A stretch of DNA of 64,000 nt from the NCBI GenBank assembly GCA_963731615.1, contig CAVSWD010000001.1:124001-188000 (forward strand). The letters are read 5' to 3'. The notes below the pieces were generated by a model. That model had not been told where the DNA came from, did no database searches, and worked only from the letters and a program-made list of their open reading frames with translations. Both the position numbers and the translations under genes were made by a program. Source of the stretch: Gaiellasilicea sp963731615 (GTDB lineage: Bacteria > Actinomycetota > Thermoleophilia > Gaiellales > Gaiellaceae). Below are positions 25,042-33,215 of this stretch, one piece after another; positions within the stretch are counted from its first letter, which is position 1; each line of letters opens with the position of its first letter.

Positions 25042-26607
25042 ATGGCCGAGACGCACGACACGACCGCCGCCAAGCTCGCCTGGCTGCAAGAGCTCTCCGA
25101 GCAGGCCGCGCATGCGGGCAACGAGAAAGCCGTCGCGCGCCAGCGGGAGCGGGGCAAGCTGCTCGCCCGCGAGCGGGTCGAGCAGCTGCTCGACCCCGGC
25201 TCGTTCGTGGAGCTCGACCGCTATGTCCGGCATCGCAATCCGGACTTCGACTCGATGGCGAACCGGCCCTACGGCGACGCCGTCGTCACCGGCTACGGCG
25301 AGATCTTCGGCCGCAAGGTCTTCGTCTTCTCACAGGACTTCACCGTCTTCGGCGGCTCGCTCTCCGAGGTCTTCGCGGAGAAGATCTGCAAGGTGATGGA
25401 CATGGCCGTCAAGTACGGCTGTCCGGTGATCGGGATCAACGACTCCGGCGGCGCGCGGATCCAGGAGGGCGTCGTGTCGCTCGCCGGCTACGCCGAGATC
25501 TTCTGGCGCAACGTCCAGGCGTCGGGCGTCATCCCGCAGCTCTCGCTGATCCTCGGCCCCTGCGCAGGCGGCGCCGTCTACTCGCCCGCGATCACCGACT
25601 TCGTGCTCATGACCGAGGGCAGCTCGTACATGTTCATCACCGGCCCCGACGTCGTGAAGACGGTGACGGGTGAGGAGGTCTCGTTCGAGGAACTCGGCGG
25701 CGCGGTCACGCACGCGTCGCGGTCGGGCGTGGCACACATCACCGCGGCCGACGAGCAGGCCTGCCTCGAGGACGCGCGCTACCTGCTCTCCTTCCTGCCG
25801 CAGTCGAACCTCGAGCGCGCCCCGTACGCGTCCCCCTCAGATCCCGTCGATCGCGAGGCGCCCGAGCTGGACACGTTCATCCCCGACGAGGCGACGAAGC
25901 CGTACGACATGAAGCAGGTGATCGCGAAGGTCGTCGACGACGGCGAGTTCCTCGAGGTGCAGCCGCTCTTCGCTGAGAACATCGTCTGCGGGTTCGCGCG
26001 GCTCGGCGGCCACTCGGTCGGCATCGTCGGCAACCAGCCGCGGGCGCTCGCGGGCGTCCTCGACATCGACGCCAGCGTGAAGGCCGCCCGCTTCGTCCGC
26101 ACGTGCGACGCCTTCAACGTCCCGCTGGTCACGTTCGTCGACGTACCGGGGTTCCTGCCCGGCACCGAGCAGGAGTGGGGCGGGATCATCCGGCACGGCG
26201 CCAAGCTCCTCTACGCCTTCGCCGAGGCGACCGTCCCGAAGCTGACCGTGATCACCCGCAAGGCCTACGGCGGCGCCTACGACGTCATGAGCTCGAAGCA
26301 CATCCGCGCCGACTTCAACGTCGCGTGGCCGACCGCAGAGGTGGCGGTCATGGGCCCCGAGGGCGCGGTGAACATCATCTTCCGCTCCGAGCTGGAGGAG
26401 GCGGCCGATCCCGAGGCGCGCCGGGCCGAGCTGATCGCCGACTACAAGGAGCGCTTCGCCAACCCCTACCACGCCGCCGAGCGCGGCTACGTGGACGAGG
26501 TGATCGAGCCGCGCCGGACGCGCCCGATCCTGATCTCGGCGCTCGAGGTCTCGCTGACGAAGCGCGAGCCGCGGCCGCAGCGCAAGCACGGCAACATCCC
26601 GCTCTGA
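25042..26607 (+). CDS. Acyl-CoA (propionyl/acetyl-CoA) carboxylase carboxyltransferase beta subunit
   Basis: A 521-residue carboxyltransferase of the PccB/AccD5 type. It has the two crotonase-like halves: N-terminal INDSGGARIQEG and GPCAGGAVYSPA, C-terminal DVPGFLPGTEQE and KAYGGAYDVMSSKH. It moves CO2 from carboxybiotin to an acyl-CoA, giving malonyl- or methylmalonyl-CoA. The biotin carboxylase/BCCP partner is at 33216-34976 and an epsilon-like ORF at 32348, so the subunits are spread over 8 kb. The ATG at 25042 directly follows the preceding stop. Confidence 0.9.
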   Translation: MAETHDTTAAKLAWLQELSEQAAHAGNEKAVARQRERGKLLARERVEQLLDPGSFVELDRYVRHRNPDFDSMANRPYGDAVVTGYGEIFGRKVFVFSQDFTVFGGSLSEVFAEKICKVMDMAVKYGCPVIGINDSGGARIQEGVVSLAGYAEIFWRNVQASGVIPQLSLILGPCAGGAVYSPAITDFVLMTEGSSYMFITGPDVVKTVTGEEVSFEELGGAVTHASRSGVAHITAADEQACLEDARYLLSFLPQSNLERAPYASPSDPVDREAPELDTFIPDEATKPYDMKQVIAKVVDDGEFLEVQPLFAENIVCGFARLGGHSVGIVGNQPRALAGVLDIDASVKAARFVRTCDAFNVPLVTFVDVPGFLPGTEQEWGGIIRHGAKLLYAFAEATVPKLTVITRKAYGGAYDVMSSKHIRADFNVAWPTAEVAVMGPEGAVNIIFRSELEEAADPEARRAELIADYKERFANPYHAAERGYVDEVIEPRRTRPILISALEVSLTKREPRPQRKHGNIPL

Positions 26608-26669
26608 GCTGCTCGGCCGGGCGGCCGCGAAATACGTCGCCAAATACCTCCCCCGGGCGAGTCCCAAAG

Positions 26670-26702
26670 GGACATGTCTGGGGACAGTCCCCAGACATGT
26701 CC
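26670..26702. repeat. Perfect 15-bp inverted repeat with GGGGACAGTCCCC core
   Basis: Arms of 15 bases (GGACATGTCTGGGGA and its complement) around a 3-base loop CAG, downstream of the carboxyltransferase gene and 51 bp before the HTH-TOBE gene. It would fold into a strong hairpin but no T-run follows, so it is not a classic terminator. Related GGGAC/GTCCC elements lie at 40417 and inside purK. Confidence 0.7.
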
Positions 26703-26746
26703 GGCGCAGACCTGGCGGCTGCGGACGAGGTGGAGTGCGATAGTGT

Positions 26747-26764
26747 CTAGGCAATGCCTAGGCA
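26747..26764. promoter_or_regulatory. CTAGGCA repeats over the start codon (candidate operator)
   Basis: CTAGGCA occurs twice in direct orientation 11 bp apart (26747 and 26758), and the inverted copy TGCCTAG at 26755 makes a perfect dyad centred on the first base of the ATG at 26754. The one-turn spacing and position over the start suit autoregulation by the HTH protein encoded here. Inference only. Confidence 0.4.
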
Positions 26765-27131
26765 GACATACTCGGCCGCCGAAGCCGCCCGCGCGCTCGG
26801 GATCAGCGTCGACACGCTCCGCCGCTGGGATCGCGACGGCAAGATCCGAGTCGAGCGCGACTCTGCGAACCGGCGTGTCGTCGCCGCCACGGAGGTTTCC
26901 CGGCTGCGCGGCCCGGCCGGCGACGAGACGCTCTCGGCGCGCAACCGCTTTCGCGGCGTCGTCCGCTCGGTCGAGCTGGACGGTCTGCTGGCACGGGTCG
27001 AGATCGACATCACCGAGCCGTCGCGCGTCGTCGCGATCGTGACGCGCGAGTCGGTGGACGAGCTCGGCCTGAAGGCGGGGATGAGTGCGGCCGGCGTCGT
27101 CAAGTCGACCTCCGTGATGGTGGAGCGATGA
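26754..27131 (+). CDS. HTH-TOBE molybdate-responsive regulator-like protein
   Basis: A 125-residue protein. Residues 5-50 form a MerR/excisionase-type helix-turn-helix (SAAEAARALGISVDTLRRWD). Residues about 62-125 form a TOBE/Mop domain (SARNRFRGVVRSVE...GVVKSTSVMV), a fold that binds molybdate or tungstate oxyanions. A molybdate-sensing repressor or activator of the adjacent modABC genes is the natural reading. Its start codon lies within a CTAGGCA dyad, suggesting self-control. The next gene starts inside its stop (ATGA). Confidence 0.8.
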   Translation: MPRQTYSAAEAARALGISVDTLRRWDRDGKIRVERDSANRRVVAATEVSRLRGPAGDETLSARNRFRGVVRSVELDGLLARVEIDITEPSRVVAIVTRESVDELGLKAGMSAAGVVKSTSVMVER

Positions 27132-27739
27132 GACCGCGGGCACTCACGGCATCGCCACCGACGCTCGACCGCCGGCGGCTGCTCATTGCCGCGACCGCAG
27201 GCGGCCTCGCGCTCTCGACCGCCGGCGCGTTCCCTCGCGTGGCGTCCGCGGCGACCGACGACGAGCTCGCGTTCGCCAACTTCGGCGCTGCCTCCGAGCT
27301 CCTGCTCAAGGATTACTACGCGCAGGTGCGGGCCGCCAAGCTGTACAAAGGGTCACTCGCAGGTGCATTCACGCGTTCCGGCTTCGCCGCCGGAGAGCAC
27401 GTCGTCGCTCTGTCGAACCTTCTGGTCGACTCCGGCCAGTCCGCACCGCTCGCGGAGGACTTCGAGTTCGCCTGGCCCGCGGCGACCTTCAAGACCCGGA
27501 AGGCGGCCGCGACTGCCGGCTTGACGATCGTCGACGCGCTGCTCGGCGCCTACCTCACTGCGTCGGCGACCAGCCCGACGCAGTCGGTGCGGGTCCTGTT
27601 CTCGAGCCTCGCCGCCAGCCTCGGCGAGCAGCGCTCGATGCTCTTGCTCGCCCGCGGACGTACCGCGATCGGCAACTCGTTTCCAGCCGCTGTCGACCTC
27701 GAGACCGCGAGCGCTGCGGTGGAGAGGTACCTCGGATGA
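27128..27739 (+). CDS. Tat-exported ferritin-like domain protein
   Basis: A 203-residue protein with a twin-arginine-type signal (DRRRLLIAATAGG, cleavage likely after VASA near residue 41). The mature part is all-helical (FANFGAASELLLKDYY, SGFAAGEHVVALSNLL) with Glu/His positions like the ferritin-like DUF4439/DUF2202 proteins. It would act outside the membrane. Metal binding is plausible but the ligand set is incomplete by eye. It overlaps the regulator (ATGA) and the modA start, so it is built into the molybdate operon. Confidence 0.65.
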   Translation: MRPRALTASPPTLDRRRLLIAATAGGLALSTAGAFPRVASAATDDELAFANFGAASELLLKDYYAQVRAAKLYKGSLAGAFTRSGFAAGEHVVALSNLLVDSGQSAPLAEDFEFAWPAATFKTRKAAATAGLTIVDALLGAYLTASATSPTQSVRVLFSSLAASLGEQRSMLLLARGRTAIGNSFPAAVDLETASAAVERYLG

Positions 27740-28514
27740 TCGTCAGAAGAAGGCTCATCGTGCGCCGGACCGGACTTCTGCTCGCAGCATCGCTCCTCGT
27801 CGTCGTCAGCTCCCTCGCAGGCTCCGCGTCCGCGCAGCCGCAGCAGGCGGCCGCGCCCCTGAACATCTACGCCGCGGCGTCGCTCACCGAGGCGTTCCGT
27901 GCCCTCGATCCCGGCCAGCGCTACAACTTCGCCGGCTCGAATGCGCTCGAGACTCCAGATCACGGCGGCGCTCCTGCGGACATCTTCGCCTCAGCCGCGC
28001 CCGATCTGACACGCAGAACCTCTTCCGTGACGGTCTCGTCGAGAAGCCGCGTCACGTTCACGACGAACCGGCTGGCGCTCGATCGGTGCCCCGTCGAACC
28101 CGGCGCGGATCCGGACGATCTACGATCTCGCTCGAAGCGGCCAAGCTCAAGCTCGTGTCGCGGGCGCGAAGGTGCCGGTCGGCCGGCTACACCCGCGAAG
28201 TGCTGAAGCGGCTCGGCCTCCTGCGCGTGCTTCGCAAGGTCGTCAGCCAGGAGTCGGACGTGAAGGGGATCGTCGGCAAGCTCGCACTCGGGCGAGGCCG
28301 ACGCCGGCTTCGTCTACGTCGACCGACGTCCGTGCCGCCTCCGCACGACTGATCGCGATCCCGATCCCGCGCGCTGCGCAGCCGACGCGTCCGCTATGAG
28401 GTCGCGGTCGTCAAGCGCTCCGAGAACCGCGAGGCCGCGCTCGAGCTCGTCGCCGACCTGCTCAGCACGGACGGACGGCGGGAGCTGGCGAAGGCCGGCT
28501 TCGGCGCTCCCGTG
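27736..28514 (+). pseudogene. modA: Molybdate ABC importer binding protein, frameshifted
   Basis: ATG overlaps the previous stop (ATGA). After a signal peptide (about 34 residues) the frame reads LNIYAAASLTEAF, the ModA opening. It then breaks near 27950, 28010, 28070, 28105, 28290 and 28370. Downstream pieces in other frames match the ModA end: GYTREVLKRLGLL, then RYEVAVVKRSENREAA and STDGRRELAKAGFG. In intact form it would capture molybdate outside the membrane. The conserved protein in every piece argues for sequence errors or very recent decay. Confidence 0.75.
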
Positions 28515-29300
28515 AGAAGACGCCATTCGCGCTCGCGCTTCGGGCGGCGATCGTCGTCGCGGCGGCTCGCGTTCGCCTTTCTCTCGCTCCCGATCATTGC
28601 GATCTTCGTCGACGTTCCACCGGGGAGCTTCTCGACGGCATGAACGATCCGGCCGCGATGACGCGGCTGCTCGTGACGCTGAAGACCGACTCTGATCGCG
28701 ATACGCGTTGATCCTGCTCTTCGGGACCCCGACCGCCTACTGGATCGCCACGCGCTCGTTTCGAGCGCACCGTGCCTCGTGACGCTGGTCGAGCTGCCAC
28801 TCGTGCTGCCGCCGGCCGTGGCGGGCATCGGGCTGATCGCCGCCTTCGGCCGGTTCGGCCTGCTCGGCGGCACGCTCGACGTCTTCGGGATCGATATCGC
28901 GTTCACGCAGGTCGCCGTCGTCATGGCCGTGATGTTCGTCGCCAGCCCGTTCTACATTCGGGCCGGGATCTCGGCGTTCGAAGCCGTCGATCCGCGTTGA
29001 CCGGTGCGGCCCGCACGCTCGGCGCCGGGCCCGCCCGCACCTTCGTCCGAGTTGCGCTGCCGCTCGCGGCGGGCGGTCTCGGCGCCGGCGGGCGCTCGCC
29101 TTCGCCCGCGGGATCGGCGAGTTCGGCGCGACGATCATGTTCGCGGGCTCGCTGCAGGGCGTCACCCAGACCCTCTCGCTCGCGGTCTACGAGCAGTTCG
29201 ACGTCGACTTCGACGTCGCGCTGGCGATCGGCGCCGAGCTCGTGATCATCAGCGCCGCGGTCCTCCTCCTCGTCAAGCTCCTCCCCACGTGGACACGCTC
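28515..29300 (+). pseudogene. modB: Molybdate ABC importer permease, frameshifted
   Basis: Pieces in three frames build a ModB permease. An N-terminal helix region is broken near 28520-28610 and 28680-28760 (inserted bases in the codons before LILLFGTPT). An intact stretch follows, VTLVELPLVLPPAVAGIGL to EAVDPR, then LTGAARTLGAGP (EAA-type loop), and a last break near 29090 before FARGIGEFGATIMFAGS. The end overlaps modC. Coordinates of both ends are approximate. Confidence 0.7.
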
Positions 29301-30324
29301 GAACTCACCCTCGACCACGCTCTCCGTCCGTTCGGCTCGAGCTCGAGCTCGAGCTCGGCGGCGACGACGCTCGCCCTCGTCGGGCCGTCCGGGGCGGGGA
29401 AGATCGAGCGTGCTACGTGCGATCGCAGGGCTGCTGACGCCCGATCGCGGGCGCATCGCGCTCGGCCGTCAGACCTGGCTGGATACGAGCTCCGGCGTCG
29501 ATCTGCCGCCCGAGCGCCGCTCCGTAGGGCTACGTATTCCAGGAGTACGCGCTCTTTCCGCACCTCGATGTGCGGCGCAACATCGGCTTCGGTGGGCGCG
29601 ACCGAGTGGACGAGCTTCTGGAGCGGTTCGGGATCTCCCAGCTCGCGAACGCGCGCCCGGGCGACCTCTCCGGCGGCGAGCGGCAACGGGTGGCTCTGGC
29701 GCGGGCGCTCGCCCGCGATCCTGACGTGCTCCTGCTCGACGAGCCGCTCTCGGCTCTCGACACGCACACCCGCCGGGTCGTGCGCGGCGAGCTGGCCGAG
29801 CTGCTCGCCGAGTTGCGGTCTGCCGACGCTGCTCGTCACGCACGACTTCGAGGACGCCGCCGCGCTCGCGGGCCGTGTCGGCGTGATCGTCGAGGGCCGG
29901 ATCCTCCAGCTCGGGAGCTCCGCAGAGCTCCTCGCCGCGCCCGCAGATGCATTCGTAGCGAGCTTCACGGGCGCGAACCTGTTGCACGGGACGGCCCGGC
30001 CGGGTGTCGACGGGCTGACCGAGATCGTCCTCGACACCGGCGGCTCCGTCTGGTCGACCGATCCAGGGAGTGGAAGAGTGGGCCTCGCCGTCTATCCCTG
30101 GGAGGTCGTCGCTTGCCCACTCCCAGCCGGCCGACTCCGCCGTCAACCACCTCCGCGGCGAGGTGCACTCGCTCGTCGCGCTCGGCAACCGTGTGCGGGT
30201 GCGCGTCGGGCCGCTGACGGCCGAGGTAACCGCCGCGTCGGCCGAGCGGCTGGCCCTGACCGAGGGGGAGCCGGTGGTCGCGACGTTCAAGGCGACCGCA
30301 ACGCGGCTCGTGCCCCTGGCCTAG
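29289..30324 (+). pseudogene. modC: Molybdate ABC importer ATPase, frameshifted
   Basis: GTG start overlapping the end of modB. Walker A is GPSGAGK, but the frame breaks right after it (near 29402), then near 29523, 29815 and 30108. Intact pieces show the Q-loop FQEYALFPH, signature LSGGERQR, Walker B LLLDEP and H-loop THDFEDA. A C-terminal TOBE/Mop domain (HLRGEVHSLVALGN) ends at 30324. It would power molybdate uptake. Its stop shares CTAG with the convergent GGDEF-HD-GYP gene. Confidence 0.75.
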
Positions 30325-32126
30325 GCGGGGATCGCGGCAGCCGACCAGGCGGTGCCGATGCCGAGCTCCTCGGCGAGCGCGGCGACGACCTCGGGATCGA
30401 ACTGGGTTCCCGAGCACCGGGCGAGCTCGGCGATCGCCTCGTCGTCCGTGAGGCGCCCCCGGTAGACGCGGTCGGATGTCATCGCGTCGTAGGCGTCCGC
30501 GACGAAGATGATCCTGGCGCCGAGCGGGATCTCGTCGCCGCCGATTCCGTCCGGATAGCCCGAGCCGTCCCAGCGCTCGTGGTGGCGCAGCACCCAGTCC
30601 GCGACCGGATCGACGCCGAGGCTCTCGAGCATCCGGAAGCCGATCTGCGGGTGGCGCTCGAGCACGAGCCGCTCCGTCTCCGAGAGCGGGCCCGGCTTGC
30701 GCAGGATCTCCTCCGGGATCGCGAGCTTGCCGAGATCGTGCAGGCTGGCGGCGAGCCGGGTCAGCTCGACCTGCTCGCGGTCGGCTCCGAGTCGCGCGGC
30801 GAGGCGGGCGGCGAGGTCGGAGACCCGCTCCGAGTGCGAGCCGGTGTACGCGTCGCGCGCATCGACGGCCTTCGCCAGGCTCGCGGCCGCGCGGAACCGA
30901 GCGGCGCGGTCGGGCCCGGCGGCGAGCCGCTTCAGCTCCGCGATCTCGACCACGTCGGGCCGGTAGATCCGGACCTGGTTCTTGCCGTACTCCTTTGCCC
31001 AGTAGAGGGCGCTGTCCGCCCGGCGCACGAGCTCATCGCGCGCGAGCTCGTCGCGCGGCACGGTCGCGATGCCGGCGCTGACGGTGACCGGGCCGGCCGG
31101 GAGCAGCTCGACGGAGGCGATCCGCTCGACGATCGCCTGCGCCGCCGTGCGGGCGCCTTCCTCGTCGCGTCCGGGCAGCAGGATCGCGAACTCGTCGCCG
31201 CCGAGGCGGAACGCCTCGCCGCCCTGGCGCAGGTTCGTCGCCAGCTGAGCGAGCACCTTGTCGCCGCCGGGATGTCCGAAGCGGTCGTTGATCCGCTTGA
31301 AGTCGTCGATGTCGACGAGGCAGAGGCTGAGCGGATAGTCCTGGGTCCGCGAGTCGGCGAGCTCATGCTCGAGCCGGTCGTGGAAGTGACGATGGTTGCC
31401 GAGCCCGGTCAGCGGGTCGGTCAGCGCGAGCCGCATCGCCCGGAGCTCCCGGAACGTCGAGCGCTGGTAGAGCGCGATCGCGAGCAGCGGCCCGACGAGC
31501 GCGATCGAGAGGAACGGCGAGCGCTGCCAGAGCACGACGAGCATCAGCGCCGCCGAGGCCATCAAGCCGAACGGGAGCGCGGTGACCGCGATGCTCGTCC
31601 GGGCGACGTCGGCGAACGGCTTGCGCGCGCTGACGCTGATCACGAGGCTGATCAGCAGCAGATTGACCCCGAAATGGACGAGCGCGGCGATCACGACCTG
31701 CGCGAAGAGGAGCGCAGCCTCGTGACCTCGCAGCGGCTCGATCGCAGCACCGGCGACGACCGCCGCAATCGAGAGCACCGAGGCGTTGTAGGCGACGCGG
31801 ATCGGCGGCCGGTGCTCGAGCAGCTGCATGATCGGCGCGGCCATGCCGACGATGACGCCGGCCTCCCAGCCGTAGTGGACGATGCTCGCGGTGCAGAACA
31901 CGAACCCGAGCGAGACGCCGCCTGTGTCGATCCCGTCGAGCGGGACCGGGTAGCGCTCCGCAAGGGTGGAGGCCGCGAGCAGCCCGGCGATTCCCGCGAG
32001 TGTCGCGGCGTCCGGCGGCGAGAGCACGAACGAGACCGCGGCCGACAAGGCGACCACGAGCCCGAGCAGGCCCACCGGGATGACGACGGCCGCCAGGCGC
32101 GAGGGCAGTTTGGCCCCCGCGCTCAC
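30321..32126 (-). CDS. Membrane GGDEF plus HD-GYP cyclic-di-GMP enzyme
   Basis: About 601 residues from a GTG at 32126 with AAGGAC upstream, 10 bases after a small peptide gene. An N-terminal membrane domain of roughly eight helices (to about residue 225) is followed by a GGDEF domain with intact active-site RLGGDEF. An HD-GYP domain then shows the HD pair in LHDLGKLAIPEEIL and HHERWDGSGYPDG. GGDEF makes and HD-GYP degrades cyclic di-GMP, so the protein could do both or use one domain as regulator. The membrane part resembles MASE-type sensory modules. Not obviously linked to its neighbours apart from the leader peptide. Confidence 0.88.
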   Translation of the reverse strand: MSAGAKLPSRLAAVVIPVGLLGLVVALSAAVSFVLSPPDAATLAGIAGLLAASTLAERYPVPLDGIDTGGVSLGFVFCTASIVHYGWEAGVIVGMAAPIMQLLEHRPPIRVAYNASVLSIAAVVAGAAIEPLRGHEAALLFAQVVIAALVHFGVNLLLISLVISVSARKPFADVARTSIAVTALPFGLMASAALMLVVLWQRSPFLSIALVGPLLAIALYQRSTFRELRAMRLALTDPLTGLGNHRHFHDRLEHELADSRTQDYPLSLCLVDIDDFKRINDRFGHPGGDKVLAQLATNLRQGGEAFRLGGDEFAILLPGRDEEGARTAAQAIVERIASVELLPAGPVTVSAGIATVPRDELARDELVRRADSALYWAKEYGKNQVRIYRPDVVEIAELKRLAAGPDRAARFRAAASLAKAVDARDAYTGSHSERVSDLAARLAARLGADREQVELTRLAASLHDLGKLAIPEEILRKPGPLSETERLVLERHPQIGFRMLESLGVDPVADWVLRHHERWDGSGYPDGIGGDEIPLGARIIFVADAYDAMTSDRVYRGRLTDDEAIAELARCSGTQFDPEVVAALAEELGIGTAWSAAAIPA

Positions 32127-32136
32127 TGGCTCGTCC

Positions 32137-32244
32137 TTACCAGCCCCAGGTGAGGAGCTGCCAACCCCAGGTACCTGACGCCGCCGCAAGGCCGGAGAGG
32201 ACTACGAGAAGTGCGATCAAGCGAGTCGTCGACCACTGCAACAT
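32137..32244 (-). CDS. 35-residue Trp-rich small membrane peptide
   Basis: ATG at 32244 preceded by AAGGAAGG at good spacing, encoding 35 residues: a short polar start, one hydrophobic helix (LIALLVVLSGLAAA), and a tail with three Trp in GTWGWQLLTWGW. It ends in TAA inside the ribosome site of the c-di-GMP gene, so translation of the two is likely coupled. No known family. It may be a membrane partner of that enzyme or an exported peptide. Confidence 0.55.
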   Translation of the reverse strand: MLQWSTTRLIALLVVLSGLAAASGTWGWQLLTWGW

Positions 32245-32347
32245 GCTTTTCTTCCTTCCTTACCGCGGGGACGCCAGACGGATTGAGTTTGACCTTCCGG
32301 CGGTCGGCCGTAATCCCTCGAAGGGGTGATTTGCAGGTGCTTCTCAG

Positions 32348-32533
32348 CTGACGATCCGGATCGACCCCGAGCCGACCGAGGACGAGCGCCTGGCGATCGT
32401 CGCCGCCCTCGCAGCGAACCCGACCACCGGCCGTAACCTGCGGCCGCCCTTCGCCGTTGATGAAGCATGTGCTGCCGCTGTGGAGACCATCCCGCCCGTT
32501 CGGCCGACGAGCCCTTCTGCCCCATTTGCGTGA
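32348..32533 (+). CDS. Possible acyl-CoA carboxylase epsilon-like subunit (non-standard start)
   Basis: A 61-codon frame whose opening LTIRIDPEPTEDERLAIVAA resembles the short AccE/PccE subunit that bridges actinobacterial carboxylases (pattern V/I-x-x-x-P-T-x-x-E...A...AL). It lies 0.7 kb from the biotin carboxylase gene. No ATG, GTG or TTG exists between the in-frame stop and this motif; only CTG 32348 fits, or a base is missing. Its 3' part overlaps the small CxxC gene in another frame. Confidence 0.4.
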   Translation: MTIRIDPEPTEDERLAIVAALAANPTTGRNLRPPFAVDEACAAAVETIPPVRPTSPSAPFA

Positions 32534-32637
32534 TCTCGATCAAGGTCGAGGTCGCCCGGGGGCTGACGCAGCTGTCCGGGTATCTGAGCGCTTGGGCCGC
32601 GTTCGGCGACTGGTGCAGCCAGCGCCAGCCCGCCTAG
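32467..32637 (+). CDS. Small CxxC zinc-ribbon-like protein (56 aa)
   Basis: A 56-residue frame starting MCCRCGD, with a second CxxC in FCPIC (about residues 18-21) and a helical end (LTQLSGYLSAWAAFGDW). Two CxxC pairs 15 residues apart suit a single zinc site. It overlaps the end of the AccE-like frame and ends 14 bp from the convergent pgsA gene. No strong ribosome site. Function unknown; possibly a metal-dependent protein-binding module. Confidence 0.5.
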   Translation: MCCRCGDHPARSADEPFCPICVISIKVEVARGLTQLSGYLSAWAAFGDWCSQRQPA

Positions 32638-32650
32638 CGACTTCGCGGGA

Positions 32651-33190
32651 TCAGGCCGCCGTACCCCGGAGGACGCGGGGCGCCATTCGCGCGTAGTCGA
32701 TCCCTGACACCCAGGTGAGCACGAGCGCGACGAGGAGTGCCCACCAGGCGATGCTGTCGTCCCACGCGCCCGCCGCCGCGAAGCCGCCGATGGCCGCGGC
32801 CATTGCCTGGGCCCAGGTCTTCAACTTGCCGAGATCTCGGGCGGGGATCACGATCCCGCGCTCGAGCGCCGCCAGCCGCAGGCCGGAGATCAGGATCTCC
32901 CGCGCGACGATCGCCGCGACCATCCAGGCCGGCCAGACGCCGTCTTGGATCAGCATCACCAGTACCGCGAGGACGAGCACCTTGTCGGCGATCGGGTCGA
33001 GCAGCGAGCCGAGCTGCGAGGTGACGCCACGCCGCCGCGCGATCCGGCCGTCGAACCAGTCCGTTGCCATCGCGACGCAGAAGAGCGCGGTCGCCCAGTA
33101 CTCGTTGTGCGGGAACTCCCACGCGTAGAGGAGCACCACGATCGGCACCGAGACGGCACGGGCGACGGTCAGCTGGTCCGGGAGCGTCAT
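32651..33190 (-). CDS. pgsA: CDP-alcohol phosphatidyltransferase (phosphatidylglycerophosphate synthase)
   Basis: Started at MTLPDQLT, giving 179 residues with four or five membrane helices. The family signature D-x2-D-G-x2-A-R-x(8)-G-x3-D-x3-D is complete in TDWFDGRIARRRG...GSLLDPIAD. Length and sequence fit PgsA, which joins glycerol-3-phosphate to CDP-diacylglycerol in the inner membrane for phosphatidylglycerol. Divergent from the biotin carboxylase with 25 bp between starts. Confidence 0.88.
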   Translation of the reverse strand: MTLPDQLTVARAVSVPIVVLLYAWEFPHNEYWATALFCVAMATDWFDGRIARRRGVTSQLGSLLDPIADKVLVLAVLVMLIQDGVWPAWMVAAIVAREILISGLRLAALERGIVIPARDLGKLKTWAQAMAAAIGGFAAAGAWDDSIAWWALLVALVLTWVSGIDYARMAPRVLRGTAA

Positions 33191-33215
33191 CGCTTCGATG
33201 AGAATACGCGGCGGC

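Noticed and set aside
26670..26702. Rho-independent terminator after the carboxyltransferase gene
   Set aside because: The hairpin is strong but no T-run follows on either strand, and similar cores occur inside genes; kept as a repeat instead.
29004..32153. A 1,049-codon plus-strand frame
   Set aside because: The first part crosses modB/modC pieces and the rest is antisense to the GGDEF-HD-GYP gene, which has intact motifs on the minus strand.
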